Shown in pieces: positions 34,215 through 44,359 of a DNA stretch of 61,380 nt. The translations under genes were made by a program, and so were the position numbers. The notes under the pieces were generated by a model. It made no database searches and was not told the DNA's origin. It saw only the letters and a program-made list of their open reading frames with translations. This stretch comes from Chloroflexota bacterium (lineage in GTDB: Bacteria; Chloroflexota; Dehalococcoidia; Lucifugimonadales; UBA3495): positions 1-61,380 of the forward strand of contig PBMF01000007.1 in NCBI GenBank assembly GCA_002721995.1. The letters are read 5' to 3'. Position 1 is the first letter of the stretch. The number at the start of each line of letters is the position of its first letter.

Positions 34215-34790
34215 CTAACCCGCCGCCAGAGGCGATGGGCCTGACGCCTTGCCGCCGCCCACGGACTTATGCAGTTCGACTACGGTCTTGCCCAGGTCCT
34301 CCAGGCCGGAGATGGCTTTGGGGTCGGCCAGTTTGCCGTCGGTGAAGTGGCCCGATTGCAAGTACACCTGGCCGGGCAGCAGATGGGCTCCGAACCAGGC
34401 CAACACGGGCCGCAGTTGGGTATCCACCGTCAGATAGTGGTGGTCGGTGGCGCCCATGCCGATGAACCCGACGGCCTTGCCCATGAGACCTTCAACGGGG
34501 ATGTGGTCCAACAGGTTCTTTAGAGCGCCGGTGAACGACGCCCGGAAGATGGGTGTGGCGATGATGAACATGTCCGCCGACGTCACCTGTTCCAGCACCT
34601 TCCCGGTGTCGTCGCCGTAGGCTTCGGGCGGTCTGCCATCGGCGAAGGATATCTGGTGGTCTCCCAGGTGGAGCAGTCCGGTTGTTACCGAAGAATCGTG
34701 GCCGGCGGCGGCGTTCACGGACACCTCCAGGGCCTGGTGCAGACGGCCCGGACTGGTCACCGTGCCGTGTATTCCCAATAGATCGGGCAA
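34215..34790 (-). CDS. NAD(P)H-dependent FMN reductase
   Basis: A 191-aa flavodoxin-fold reductase of the SsuE/NADPH-dependent FMN reductase type: LLGIHGTVTSPGRLHQAL at the start (FMN phosphate loop), MFIIATPIFRASFTGALKNLLDHIP near 73-97 (the conserved P-x-Y/F-x-x-S-x-x-G-x-LK-N-x-x-D block) and KAVGFIGMGA near 104. It most likely supplies reduced FMN to the luciferase-like monooxygenase encoded 13 bases upstream on the same strand. Confidence 0.88.
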   Translation of the reverse strand: MPDLLGIHGTVTSPGRLHQALEVSVNAAAGHDSSVTTGLLHLGDHQISFADGRPPEAYGDDTGKVLEQVTSADMFIIATPIFRASFTGALKNLLDHIPVEGLMGKAVGFIGMGATDHHYLTVDTQLRPVLAWFGAHLLPGQVYLQSGHFTDGKLADPKAISGLEDLGKTVVELHKSVGGGKASGPSPLAAG

Positions 34791-34802
34791 GGGGGACTCC
34801 TC

Positions 34803-36137
34803 CTAAGAGACTGCTTTGGTCTTCTTGGTGTAGCGGTTCTCGGGCTTGGGCAGGCCCAGATTGCCCCGCAGGGTGTCGGCCTCGTATTCCTCACGGAAGA
34901 GGCCCCGTTCCTTGAGCAGGGGCAGGACGTGCTCCAGGAAGTCGTTGAGACCCTGAGGCAGCACGCTGGGGTTCAGCATGAAGCCGTCGGCCACGCCGCT
35001 CTCGAACCAGGCCTGCATGGAGTCGGCCACCTGCTCCGGCGTGCCGATGAACTCGTTTCTGGGGGTGGTCGACCGGAGGGCCATCTCCCGGAGCGTCAGT
35101 CCCTCTTCTTTGGCCACCTGCTTGATACGATCAGTAGTGCTCTCCCAGCCGTTGCGGCCGAAGTCGCCCAGGTCGGGGAAGGGTTCGTCCAGGTCGTAAG
35201 GCGAGAAATCCATGTCGTTGAAGTACCGACCCAGGTAATTCAGGGCGTCTTCGATGACCACCAGGTCGGCGATCTCCTGGTACTTGGCCTCGGCCTCTTC
35301 GGAGGTGCTGCCGACCACGGGAGAACAGCCGGGCAGGACCAACACCTGGTCCGGGTCGCGTCCCGCCTTGGCAGCCCGCTGTTTCACATCCTTGTAGAAC
35401 GACGATGCGTCGGCCAAGTTTGCCTGACCGGTGAATATGGCGTCGGCCACGTTGGCGGCGAATCCCCGGCCTGCTTCCGAGGAGCCGGCCTGGATTATGA
35501 CCGGCCTGCCCTGTTTGGAGCGGGATATGTTCAACGGGCCCTGGATGTTGAAGAACTCACCTCTATGGTCCAGGCGGTGCATCTTATCCGGGTCGATGAA
35601 AACGCCCGATTCTTTATCACGGATGAAGGCGTCGTCCTCCCAGGAGTCCCAAAGGCCCTTGGCGATCTCCAGGAACTCGGATGCGATGCGGTAGCGCAGG
35701 TCGTGCTGGGGATGCTCGGGCTTGTTGTAGTTGGCCGCGGAACCCTCCAGGGGCGATGTGACCACGTTCCAGCCGGCCCGGCCGTCGCTCAAGTGGTCGA
35801 TGGACGAGAACTGGCGCGCCACGGTGTAGGGGTCGCTGTAGGTGGTGGAGAGGGTGGCTGCCAAGCCGATCTTGGAGGTCTCCATGGCCAGGGCCGCCAG
35901 CAGGGTCAGGGGCTCGAAACGCACCAGGAAGTTGGGGTGGGACTTCTCACTTATGTAAAGTCCGTCGCCGAAGAACACGAAGTCCAGCTTGGCTTCCTCG
36001 GCCCGGCGGGTCATGTCTTTATAGTAGGCCAGATTCACGGCCCCGTCGGCCACGGCGCTGGGATGACGCCAGGAGGCCATATTCCCGCCGGTGCCCGATA
36101 AAAAGGCCCCGATGCGCATCATTCTGGAATCACTCAT
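34803..36137 (-). CDS. FMN-dependent monooxygenase, NtaA/SnaA/DszA family
   Basis: A 444-aa luciferase-like TIM-barrel monooxygenase of the NtaA/SnaA/DszA (SoxA) group: [16 protein letters not shown] near 12, [15 protein letters not shown] near 50, [21 protein letters not shown] near 120, and [19 protein letters not shown] near 217. Such enzymes open or desulfurise C-S, C-N or ring substrates with FMNH2 from a partner reductase, here probably the next gene. ATG 36137 directly follows the stop of the preceding gene and has GGAGG upstream; a GTG at 36146 is possible. Confidence 0.9.
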   Translation of the reverse strand: MSDSRMMRIGAFLSGTGGNMASWRHPSAVADGAVNLAYYKDMTRRAEEAKLDFVFFGDGLYISEKSHPNFLVRFEPLTLLAALAMETSKIGLAATLSTTYSDPYTVARQFSSIDHLSDGRAGWNVVTSPLEGSAANYNKPEHPQHDLRYRIASEFLEIAKGLWDSWEDDAFIRDKESGVFIDPDKMHRLDHRGEFFNIQGPLNISRSKQGRPVIIQAGSSEAGRGFAANVADAIFTGQANLADASSFYKDVKQRAAKAGRDPDQVLVLPGCSPVVGSTSEEAEAKYQEIADLVVIEDALNYLGRYFNDMDFSPYDLDEPFPDLGDFGRNGWESTTDRIKQVAKEEGLTLREMALRSTTPRNEFIGTPEQVADSMQAWFESGVADGFMLNPSVLPQGLNDFLEHVLPLLKERGLFREEYEADTLRGNLGLPKPENRYTKKTKAVS

Positions 36138-36138
36138 G

Positions 36139-37173
36139 CTATTCACCGCCTCCGCCGGCCGCCACCAGGGCCTGACTCAGCAGCTCGTAGGAACGGAGCC
36201 GCTTCTTAAAATCGCCAATGTTGGTGACCGCTATTATCTCTTCCACGTCGTGAAGTTGCTGGATATCCACCAGCTTCTTCAGGGCAAGTCCCGGGGAGCC
36301 GTGGACCACCGGGGCGTCGTAGACGTTGACCTCGTACTTCTCGCCGGACTGTTTGCCGAAGTTCTCGGCGGCCTCCAGGTTCCCGGCCGTGAGCGTGCGC
36401 CCGCTCTCCAGACTGATGCGCACCACCTTTATCTTGGCGGCCAGTTCCGCCGCTTCGTCGTCAGACTCCGCCGCCACCACGGGCAACGCCAGCATGGCCC
36501 GCTTTTGCCCCATGCCCCCGGAGTTGTACCCCCCGTGGTAGTTCTTCATGGCCTTGGCCATCTCGGCTTCGTCGGCGTTCAGGAAGAGGGCGAACACGTA
36601 GGGGAGTCCGAACTCGGCGGCCATCTCAGCGCTGGATGCGGAAGTGCCCAGCAGGTACAGGTCTGGGGAAACCGGTGGCTTGGGGTTGGCCTGGAGTCCG
36701 TGGAGCGGGTGGGAATCTTCCATGCCGTCGTCCAAGAACTTTCTCAGGTCGCGGATCTTATCGCCGATGGACCGCTCGCCGGCCACCGCCTGCTGCAGGG
36801 CCAGGGTGGACAGCGGCAGACCGCCGGGTCCGCGGCCGATGCCCAGGTCCACGCGTCCCGGCGCCAGCGATGACAGCACGTTGAAATTCTCAGCCACCTT
36901 GTAGGGGCTGTAGTGCTGGAGCATCACGCCGCCGGAGCCCACCCGGATGCGGCTGGTCTTGGCCAGCAGGTGAGAGATCAACACCTCAGGAGACGAGCCC
37001 ATGACCCGGTCGGACCCGTGGTGCTCGGCCACCCAGTAGCGGTGGTAGGACCAGCCGTCGGCCTTCTTGGCCAGCTCGATGGTCTGCTGGAAGGCCTGGG
37101 CCGCGGTCTCGTTCTGGTGCACCGGACTCTGGTCCAAGATGCTTAATGTCAGTCCCTTGGCGTTGGCATTCAT
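36139..37173 (-). CDS. Luciferase-like (LLM class) flavin oxidoreductase
   Basis: A 344-aa LLM-class enzyme related to the MsnO8/YtmO/alkanal monooxygenase-like branch: [19 protein letters not shown] at the N-terminus, [24 protein letters not shown] near 42-65, [21 protein letters not shown] near 74-94, and [22 protein letters not shown] near 172. It touches the next monooxygenase gene end to start, so the two are co-translated. It may act on a second step of the same degradative route. Confidence 0.88.
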   Translation of the reverse strand: MNANAKGLTLSILDQSPVHQNETAAQAFQQTIELAKKADGWSYHRYWVAEHHGSDRVMGSSPEVLISHLLAKTSRIRVGSGGVMLQHYSPYKVAENFNVLSSLAPGRVDLGIGRGPGGLPLSTLALQQAVAGERSIGDKIRDLRKFLDDGMEDSHPLHGLQANPKPPVSPDLYLLGTSASSAEMAAEFGLPYVFALFLNADEAEMAKAMKNYHGGYNSGGMGQKRAMLALPVVAAESDDEAAELAAKIKVVRISLESGRTLTAGNLEAAENFGKQSGEKYEVNVYDAPVVHGSPGLALKKLVDIQQLHDVEEIIAVTNIGDFKKRLRSYELLSQALVAAGGGGE

Positions 37174-37181
37174 GGGTCGGA

Positions 37182-38588
37182 CTAAATCGGCGGCCTCTGG
37201 TCGCGCCAGCGGGCGTGCTCCTGGTAGGTGTAGGCCGCCTGGATCACGCCGGGCTCATCGAAGGGCCGGCCGGCGATCTGCATGCCCACGGGCAAACCCG
37301 CCGCAGTGAAGCCTGCGGGGACGGATATGGCGGGCAGTCCGGTCACATTGAAGGGGGCTGTGAAGCTCCGGCCCCGGATGGTCGCTGTGGGGTCGTAGCC
37401 CTCGAAGGCCGCCGCCGTCGCGGTCATGGTCGGGGTCAGGAAGAAGTCCACTTTCCGGAGGGCCTCGGCGAACTCCCGCTTGCTCCACTGGCGGCACCGT
37501 TGGGCCTGCAAGTAATCGCCGGCGCTGAGCATGCCGCCGACCCGGAACCGGCCCCTCACTATTTCTCCAAAGTCCTGGGGACGGGTCTTCAGGTTGGGCT
37601 CGTGGAAGGCGAAGGCCTCGCAGACCATGATGATGGTGTTGGCGCCCCGGATGTAGTCCAAGCTGGGCAGGCTCACCTCTTCGATGTTGGCGCCCAGGCC
37701 CTCCAGTTCCTTGGCGGCCTTCTCCACCACGGCGACCGCCTCCGGATCGACGCTGTCGTCGGCGTCAAAGAAGTAGTGCCGGGGCAGCCCGAATGTTTTG
37801 CCCTTGATCCCCTCCCGCAGGGAAAGGGAGTAGTCGGGCACCGCCGAGCGGCTGCTGGTGGGGTCCTTGGGGTCGTGACCGGCGATGGCCTGGAGCATGT
37901 GGGCGCTGTCTTCCACCGTCCACGTCATGGGCCCCACGTGGTCCTGGGACCAGCTCAGGGTGACCACTCCGGCGCGACTGACGCGCCCGTAGGTGGGCTT
38001 CAAGCCCACCAGTCCACAGAGGGATGCCGGGCCGCGGATGGAACCGCCGGTGCAGGAACCCAGGGCGCCCATGCACTGGCCCGAAGATACGGCGGAGGCG
38101 GAGCCGCTGCTGGAACCGCCGGTGATGTGGTCCAGGTTCCAGGGGTTCCGGGCCGGCTCGAAGGGGGTGGTCCAGTCGGGTCCGCCCAGGGCGAACTCGT
38201 GCATGGCCAGCTTGCCCAGCAGTATGGAACCAGCCTCTTTCAACCGGGCGGTGGCGGTGGAGTCGGCCTCTGGCACCCGGTCGAAATCTACCCTGGAGCC
38301 GGACGTGGTGCGGATGCCCGCCGTGTCGTAGAGGTCTTTCAGGGCGATGGGGATGCCGTGCATGGCCCCTTTGTAGCGCCCGCTGCGTATCTCGGCTTCC
38401 GCCGTCCGCGCCTCGCTCAAGGCCTCTTCGGAAAGCAGGGTGATGAACGAGTGCAGCCGGTCTTCGGTATCGGCGATCCGGTCCAAGAAAGCCTGAGTTA
38501 ATTCCACGGGGGAAAGTTCCCCGCTCCTCAGCAGTCCTCCGGCTTCATGGATCGTCAGGTGGTAGAGCTCTTTTTCAGTCGCGGCCAT
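37182..38588 (-). CDS. Amidase (amidase signature family)
   Basis: A 468-aa amidase. The catalytic Lys is in GIPIALKDLYDTAG near 78-91, the cis-Ser in GGSSSGSASAVSSG near 150, and the nucleophile Ser in GSCTGGSIRGPASLCGLVGLK near 172-192. It could act as a GatA-type or AtzF/AtzE-type hydrolase; there is no GatB nearby, and the 61-aa gene just upstream looks like an AtzG-type small subunit, so a catabolic amidase is more likely. The ATG 38588 start was preferred to a TTG two codons earlier. Confidence 0.9.
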   Translation of the reverse strand: MAATEKELYHLTIHEAGGLLRSGELSPVELTQAFLDRIADTEDRLHSFITLLSEEALSEARTAEAEIRSGRYKGAMHGIPIALKDLYDTAGIRTTSGSRVDFDRVPEADSTATARLKEAGSILLGKLAMHEFALGGPDWTTPFEPARNPWNLDHITGGSSSGSASAVSSGQCMGALGSCTGGSIRGPASLCGLVGLKPTYGRVSRAGVVTLSWSQDHVGPMTWTVEDSAHMLQAIAGHDPKDPTSSRSAVPDYSLSLREGIKGKTFGLPRHYFFDADDSVDPEAVAVVEKAAKELEGLGANIEEVSLPSLDYIRGANTIIMVCEAFAFHEPNLKTRPQDFGEIVRGRFRVGGMLSAGDYLQAQRCRQWSKREFAEALRKVDFFLTPTMTATAAAFEGYDPTATIRGRSFTAPFNVTGLPAISVPAGFTAAGLPVGMQIAGRPFDEPGVIQAAYTYQEHARWRDQRPPI

Positions 38589-38632
38589 AAACAATCACCG
38601 TCATAGTTGGATCGGGCGTCACTGAATCGTGG

Positions 38633-38818
38633 CTAGTCAGGGTGAAATTCAACAACCATCTCTTCGGGGCCGAACTCGATGGAGTGCATCTGGGCGGTGT
38701 ACTCCATGTACAGCTCGTAGATGGGTTTGAGGTCTTCCAGCTCCTGTTGGTCCATGCCCAGACCGGCCCGGTCGGCAATCATCTTGAACTCTTCCATGGA
38801 AATGCTTTGTTCGGCCAT
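38633..38818 (-). CDS. AtzG-like small amidase partner
   Basis: A 61-aa acidic helical protein (MAEQSISMEEFKMIADRAGL..., LKPIYELYMEYTAQMHS) with GGAGTG upstream of the ATG. It lies 44 bases before the amidase gene on the same strand. Its size, helical pattern and place fit the GatC-like AtzG subunits that bind AtzE-type amidases. Family identity is by pattern and position only. Confidence 0.6.
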   Translation of the reverse strand: MAEQSISMEEFKMIADRAGLGMDQQELEDLKPIYELYMEYTAQMHSIEFGPEEMVVEFHPD

Positions 38819-38894
38819 GGGTACACTCCTGCGCGCCGCCTAAAAGATAGCTGATTATACATCGGGCCGAGGCCGAACGCGCCCCAAAGAAAAA

Positions 38895-38921
38895 GGGCAT
38901 GCCATTGTGCTGGGCATGCCC
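38895..38921 (-). terminator. Rho-independent terminator
   Basis: GGGCATGCC (38895-38903) pairs with GGCATGCCC (38913-38921). On the minus strand it runs into CCCTTTTTCTTT, so it ends the FAH-family transcript; on the plus strand it is followed by a shorter T run. Confidence 0.75.
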
Positions 38922-38950
38922 TGATTTTTCCGGGCTGGCCCGGGCCGGTC

Positions 38951-39874
38951 TTAGGAGTATTTGCCGGTGAGTTGGGGGGTGGTCCCCTCCTTGCCCTGTT
39001 CGGCCATCTCCAGCCGGGTGGTGCGGGCCCAGGTCCGCTTCAGGTCGTCCTGGACGTTGAAATGCAGGGCGCCCAGTCCCTCGACCTGGAGCTCGACCTT
39101 GTCCCCATCTTGCAGGGCGCTCAGGCCCCGGTGGTTGGTGCCCGTGGCTATGACGTCGCCGGGCTCCAGTTCGTGGATGGAGCTGACCCACTCGATGATC
39201 CTGGGGATCTGGTGGGCCATGTCGTTGGTGTTGAAGCTCTGCTTCAGGTCTTCGTTGACCCACAGGTTCACCGACAGGTGCTGGGGGTCGTCGATCTCGT
39301 CGGCGGTGACCAGATAGGGACCCATGGGGGCGAAGGTGTCCCGGGATTTCATCTGGTAGAAGGTGTTGCCGCCGGCCTGCAGACCACGGGCCGAACCGTC
39401 GATGAAGTTGATGTAGCCGAATATGTGGTCGAAGGCGTCTTCCTGTTTCACATTGCTGGCCTTCTTGCCGATGACCAGAGCTATTTCCGCCTCGCCCTCG
39501 AAGATGGTGGCGGGGATGTCGGGGAGAATCATGGTGTCGCCGTCGCCGATGACGGTGTTGGGCGACTTCTGGAAGGCGTTGATGGGGGCCGGTTCGTCCC
39601 GGGTGCCGTCCTCCATGTAGTTAACGGCCATGCAAATGATGTTGTGGGGCTTGGGCAGGGGCGAGTGCAGCCGCACCTGACTCACCGGCTTGCCCTGACC
39701 GCTGTCCGCCGCCTGCTGGAGGGCGGAGCGGTGCTGGGAGAAGTTCTCGATGATCTTGTTGAGCAGGTCTTGGGGCGAGGTGTGTTCGATGCCGCTGACG
39801 GCGCCGGATACGTCTACCACAGTCTCGTCTTTCACCACGCCGAGTTTGAAATCGTCAAAGAATACGAGTTTCAT
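38951..39874 (-). CDS. Fumarylacetoacetate hydrolase-family protein
   Basis: A 307-aa FAH-family hydrolase/decarboxylase. ATG 39874 (MKLVFFDDFKLG) was chosen for its GGGAG site and homologue-like start; the frame runs 14 codons further up. Motifs: KPHNIICMAVNY near 80, FEGEAEIALVIGKKASNV near 125, GYINFIDGSARGLQ near 152, and the metal/GTxxG region DVIATGTNHRGLS near 248. Such enzymes cleave C-C bonds or isomerise keto acids in aromatic degradation. Near the flavin and amidase genes, but separated from them by a terminator. Confidence 0.88.
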   Translation of the reverse strand: MKLVFFDDFKLGVVKDETVVDVSGAVSGIEHTSPQDLLNKIIENFSQHRSALQQAADSGQGKPVSQVRLHSPLPKPHNIICMAVNYMEDGTRDEPAPINAFQKSPNTVIGDGDTMILPDIPATIFEGEAEIALVIGKKASNVKQEDAFDHIFGYINFIDGSARGLQAGGNTFYQMKSRDTFAPMGPYLVTADEIDDPQHLSVNLWVNEDLKQSFNTNDMAHQIPRIIEWVSSIHELEPGDVIATGTNHRGLSALQDGDKVELQVEGLGALHFNVQDDLKRTWARTTRLEMAEQGKEGTTPQLTGKYS

Positions 39875-40017
39875 TTTCGTCTCCCTGTTGTGTCCTGATT
39901 GGGACTTATTGGACATGCCATCTGGGCAGTGGCATGTTACTGAAAGGCCGCCTCGGTGGCAAGCGCCGGCCCCCCGTAATGTCCGGTGGGGCCAATCTGT
40001 CGTATAGTAGGGGCATC

Positions 40018-41232
40018 ATGGCCAATACGAAGGAGAGTCGGGACCAAATGACCAGCTACATCTCCCACCTGGAATGCACCATCTGCGGAAAGACCTACCC
40101 CCACGAACAGCTGATTGGCATCAGTCCGTGCTGCGAGAAGGTGCTCTTCGCCCGCTACGACCTGGACAAGATCGGCCAAGAGGTCGATAGGGATAGCCTG
40201 GTCAACCGGCCAGACACCATGTGGCGGTACTCGGAGCTGCTCCCGGTGAACGACCCTGGAAGCATCGTCACCCTGGGCGAGGGCGGCACTCCCCTGCTGA
40301 AGTCGGTGAACCTGGCCGAAAAGCTGGGCATGAGGGACCTCTACATCAAAGAGGAGGGCCTAAACCCCACGGGGACATTCAAGGCCCGGGGCATATCCGC
40401 CGCAGTTTCCAAGGCGATGGAACTCAAGGTCAACGGCTTCACCATGCCCTCCGCGGGGAACGCGGCCGGGGCTGCCGCGGCCTACGGCGCCCGGTCTGGC
40501 ATGGAGACCAAGGTTTTCATGCCCCAAGACGCCCCCGACTCCAACAAGAAAGAGACCCTGGTCGCGGGGTCTGAACTGAACCTGGTTGAAGGGCTGATTA
40601 ACGACGCCGGACGGGAAGCGGTAGCCGTGGCCAAGGAACTGGGGTTCTTCGATCTTTCGACCCTGAAGGAGCCCTACCGGGCCGAGGGCAAGAAGTCCAT
40701 GGGCCTGGAGATGGTCCAGCAGCTTGGCTGGAAGATGCCCGACGCGGTGATCTACCCCACCGGCGGCGGCACGGGGATCATCGGCATGTACAAGGGATTC
40801 AAAGAACTGCTGGAACTGGGCTGGATAGAAGGCAAGCAGCCCAAGTTCATCTCCGTCCAGGCCGAGGGCTGCCAGCCCATCGTGCGGGCCTTCAATGCCG
40901 GGGCCGAGGTCTCGGAACTGTGGGAGAACGCTTCAACGAAGGCCGACGGGCTGCGGGTGCCCCATCCCTTCGCGGATTACCTGATCCTAGAGGCCATCCG
41001 TGACACGGGCGGCACCGCGCTGGCGGTGACGGACCAGGAGATGATTGACGCCATGTACGAACTGGCAACCGCAGAGGGGGTCTTCGCGGCACCTGAGGGC
41101 GCGGCTACCTTGGTGGGGCTAAAGCATCTTCTGGAGCAGAAATTCCTGGACCCCAACGAGTCCGTGGTGCTGTTCAACACCGGCTCCGGGTACAAATATC
41201 TGGACTTGATCAGCGGACCCCAGAACGGTTAG
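40018..41232 (+). CDS. thrC: Threonine synthase-like PLP enzyme
   Basis: Converts O-phosphohomoserine to threonine. A short N-terminal zinc-ribbon-like part (CTICGKTYPHEQLIGISPCCEK) precedes the fold II PLP domain: VTLGEGGTPLL near 82, PTGTFKARGISAAVSKA with the Schiff-base Lys near 117, MPSAGNAAGAAAAYGARSG near 142, and TGGGTGIIGMYKGF near 247. ATG 40018 is taken as the start; ATG 40048 is an alternative. No other threonine genes are near, so a related PLP lyase cannot be fully excluded. Confidence 0.85.
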   Translation: MANTKESRDQMTSYISHLECTICGKTYPHEQLIGISPCCEKVLFARYDLDKIGQEVDRDSLVNRPDTMWRYSELLPVNDPGSIVTLGEGGTPLLKSVNLAEKLGMRDLYIKEEGLNPTGTFKARGISAAVSKAMELKVNGFTMPSAGNAAGAAAAYGARSGMETKVFMPQDAPDSNKKETLVAGSELNLVEGLINDAGREAVAVAKELGFFDLSTLKEPYRAEGKKSMGLEMVQQLGWKMPDAVIYPTGGGTGIIGMYKGFKELLELGWIEGKQPKFISVQAEGCQPIVRAFNAGAEVSELWENASTKADGLRVPHPFADYLILEAIRDTGGTALAVTDQEMIDAMYELATAEGVFAAPEGAATLVGLKHLLEQKFLDPNESVVLFNTGSGYKYLDLISGPQNG

Positions 41233-41255
41233 GGGATGGGACCGGGTATCAGGGG

Positions 41256-43968
41256 TTAGCCCGGTCCGATGGAGATCTCTTCTCCCTCGGCTTGAACCGG
41301 AGGGCCATCGGTTACGGGGACGGTGAAATAAAAGGAGCTGCCCTTCCCCGGAGTGCTCTCCACCCAGATCTTGCCGCCCAAATGCTCGACTATTTCCCGG
41401 CAAATGGGCAGGCCCAAGCCCGTGCCTCTGGGTTTATCGGCCAGGGTGTTTCCCCCTGCTTGAATTTCTTGAAGATCTCCTCGTAGTCCGACGGATGAAT
41501 ACCGATGCCGGTATCGGAAACGCAGACCTCCAGATTTGGCGGCTGACCATCCGTCGCCACAGCCTTGGCCTTAATCTTCACCTGGCCGTTGTCAGGGGTG
41601 AATTTTATGGAGTTGCTCAGCAGGTTGGTCACCACCTGGACCAATCGGTCTCGGTCGTTCCAGAGATTGGGCAGGTCATCCCCCAAGTCCACGGAGATCT
41701 CCAGGCCCTTTTGAATGGCGAGGGCCTGGGTGCCATCGACGGCGAACTGCACAATGTCGGCCAGGACCAATTCTTCCCAGTACCAGCGCATCTGTCTGGA
41801 CTCCATCCGTGACAGGTCCAACACGTCGTAAGGCGCGTCAGGCGGTCACTCTCGCTATTGATGATGCGCAGGAAGTCCATCTGAAGCTCCTGGTCTTCGT
41901 CCTCATAGTTGAGCAGAATCTCCGCCGAGTCCTTGATCGAGGTCAACGGTGTGCGCAGCTCATGGGAAACCGTGGAAATGAACTCGTCTTTCAGGCGGTC
42001 AAACTGCTGCAGTTCCTGGTTGGCCCGTTCCAGTGTTTCGGTGTACTGGAGGACTTCCTGTTCCAACCGCTTCTGTTCGGTGATGTCGCGCACGAAGGCG
42101 TTGAACATGTAACTTTCCCCTAATTTAAGGGGTGAGATCGTTATCTCCACAGGGAATTTGTGGCCGTCCCTGTGCATCGCAACCAACTCCAGACGTTGGT
42201 TCACGACGTTGCCCTTTCCGGTGTCCAGGAACCTGCGCAAGCCGGCCATGTACTGATCGGCAAACCGGTGGGGGATTATCAGGTCCGAGAGGCGCCTCCG
42301 TACGGCATCGCCGGACTTCCAACCAAAAGTCTTCTCAGCCCGGGTATTCCAGGTGATCACCTGTCCCCTGTCGTCAATCGCCACAAAGGCGCCGTGGGCT
42401 GTTTCCAAGATCATCTGGTAGCGTTGGTAGCTGACCTCCAGATTGGCTTCGGCCTGCTTCAGATCGGCCAGGAGTTGGGAATTGGCGATGGCACCCGCGA
42501 TTTGGTCTCCCACGCGTTGGGCGAGGTCTGCGTCTGACTGGGAAAACGCGCTCTTGACGTTGGGTATAAACACCAGCCCGCCGATGGTCTGGCCCCGGTT
42601 GATCATGGGGGTACACATCCATGATTTGGCGCCCATACGGTAGCTGGGCAGCGTCAAAGGGAATCTCTCAGCCATCTCTGCTTCGGAATACCCTTGGACG
42701 ATCACAGGCCGCCCTGCGGTGGCAGCAGCCTCTGTGATACTGCCTGCCAAGACCAGGCTAGAGCCGACCAACCGGTCATCCCGTTGGCGGCCCACCTGGT
42801 GGATCACACGAATCATTTTACGGTCCGCCTCAACCAGGTTGATCGCCAGCACATCGCAGTCAATCAGCTTTCGGACCTCATCAACGAAGGGTTGGTAAAC
42901 CTCTTCACTGTCCAAGGTCGAACTTAGCAGCTTTCCAATCTCCGCAATGGCCTCGCTCTGGGTCGCGGCCTCAGCCCGTTCGACAGCGTGCCTGGCCAGG
43001 TCCGACTCCGTTGTCTTCAGTTCGGCAAACAACCGAGAGCCATCGATGGCGCCGGATATCTGGCGACCCACCCGCCCTCCCAGAATCATCTCCCTTTCGC
43101 CGTAGGCATTTTCCTTCCTGGAGTGAAACATTTATGGGCCAATGAATTCACCCCGGTTGAACATGGGACAGGCCAGCCAAGAACGCATGCCGGCCTCGTA
43201 GCTGTTGATCAGGTACGGGTACTTGTTCCGCAGCTCTTCTTTGTTCATGCCTTGGGCGATTTGGGGAGCTTTGGCGGTGGTAATCGCCTCGGTCAAAGTA
43301 CCCGTCGGGTCAATCACCGTGCCCGGCCGTCTTGTGTCCACGGTGAAACCGGACCAATACGAGATCCTGAACCGCTTGGTCTCTTCGTCGTAGATGCCAA
43401 TGGACAAGGAATCAAAATGGATCAGCTTCTTCACCTGGTCCGCGAAAAGCCCATATACGTTGTCGATATCGAAGGTGGAACTGATGATGCGGCCGATCTC
43501 GGCAATCACTTCTGCCTCTTCAGCCGCCTTGCGAAGGTCTTCCTGGGCCTGGACGCGGTCTGTGATATCCCTGGCGTTGACCACTATCCACGGCGGTTCC
43601 GGACCCTCGGGGAGCTTGGTGCTGACAGCCTCAATGACCACCATATGCCCGTACTTGTGGCGAAAACGGAAGGAACGCGGGTCTCCCACCGTGTCTGTGT
43701 CCAGGTCTGAGATAACTGACTGGAACACTTCCCGCAGCACGAGTGCGTCTTCATCGTGCATGAAGTCGAAGGCGCGTTTGCCCTCCAACTCATGGGGTAG
43801 ATAACCAACGGCACGTTGGACCGAGGGGCTCAGGTAACGGAAGGTACCGTCGTAGTTCAGGACCGCCATAACGTCTAGGGCAGTCTCAATAAGGGCCCTG
43901 AACTGGGGGCCTATCACCGGCGGCGCATCGACGGCTGTGGGCTTCCCGGTTGAATCCGAAATGGTCAT
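41256..43968 (-). pseudogene. Broken PAS-GAF-GAF-PAS sensor histidine kinase
   Basis: Starting at ATG 43968: PAS (ALDVMAVLNYDGTFRYLSPS), GAF (EVIAEIGRIISSTFDIDNVY), an in-frame TAA at 43132-43134, then the rest of that GAF, a second GAF (AIAEIGKLLSSTLDSEEVY), PAS (AHGAFVAIDDRGQVITWN) and an intact HisKA box FISTVSHELRTPLTSIKDS. One base is missing near 41828 (resumes DVLDLSRMES). The ATPase domain has VVTNLLSNSIKF and DTGIGI. Another base is missing at the GGGGG run near 41455, after which [18 protein letters not shown] continues to TAA at 41256-41258. The domain set is complete and soluble; the lesions make it non-functional as read. No response regulator is adjacent. Confidence 0.82.
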
Positions 43969-44359
43969 ATCGCCAGGCGTGGGCCAAGGGCCGACCGTTC
44001 AATCGAGTGCCCAGATGAGCAAGGTGTTCCCCTGGCAAACATAATGGGGTATACCATTTGGATATATTCTTTAACTACGTGGCCATATCCGCCATTCATT
44101 CGAGTTCTCCTCCGAACGATACTGACACTACCACGTTGCCGGCAGGCGAACAGGGCCGGTACTATGGTCTTCCCAAACCCCTCTTGAATCGGGCCGCTGG
44201 TCTCTTCTCGAAAAGACCCGGCCCTTTTCTTTTGGCTTGGAGCCACGCCGGGTTTCATCTGAATCTCTTAATACTGCCGTAATACTTCCTGTGCAATTAT
44301 GTCCATTAGACGTAACGGAGTCGGTTGCGGGCCCCCAGAGCTGGGAGATAGGAGCAAAC
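43969..44359. other. 391-base gap, possible small RNA or leader
   Basis: No coding frame is convincing here. The stretch separates the divergent kinase pseudogene and cvpA. It contains a terminator on the plus strand (44191-44230) with no upstream gene on that strand, which suggests a short untranslated transcript or an attenuated leader. TATA-rich sequence near 44050-44070 could serve either strand as a promoter. Confidence 0.35.
44191..44230 (+). terminator. Intrinsic terminator without an upstream gene
   Basis: GGGCC and GGTCT pair with AGACC and GGCCC across the stretch 44191-44224, followed by TTTTCTTTT. Orientation is plus. It lies about 130 bases before the cvpA start codon. Confidence 0.65.

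Noticed and set aside
34929-36101. 390-aa plus-strand frame opposite the NtaA-type monooxygenase
   Set aside because: Antisense shadow of a clear luciferase-like gene; no motifs of its own.
37146-38501. 451-aa plus-strand frame opposite the amidase
   Set aside because: Antisense shadow with Gly/His/Val-rich composition; the amidase signature on the minus strand is unambiguous.
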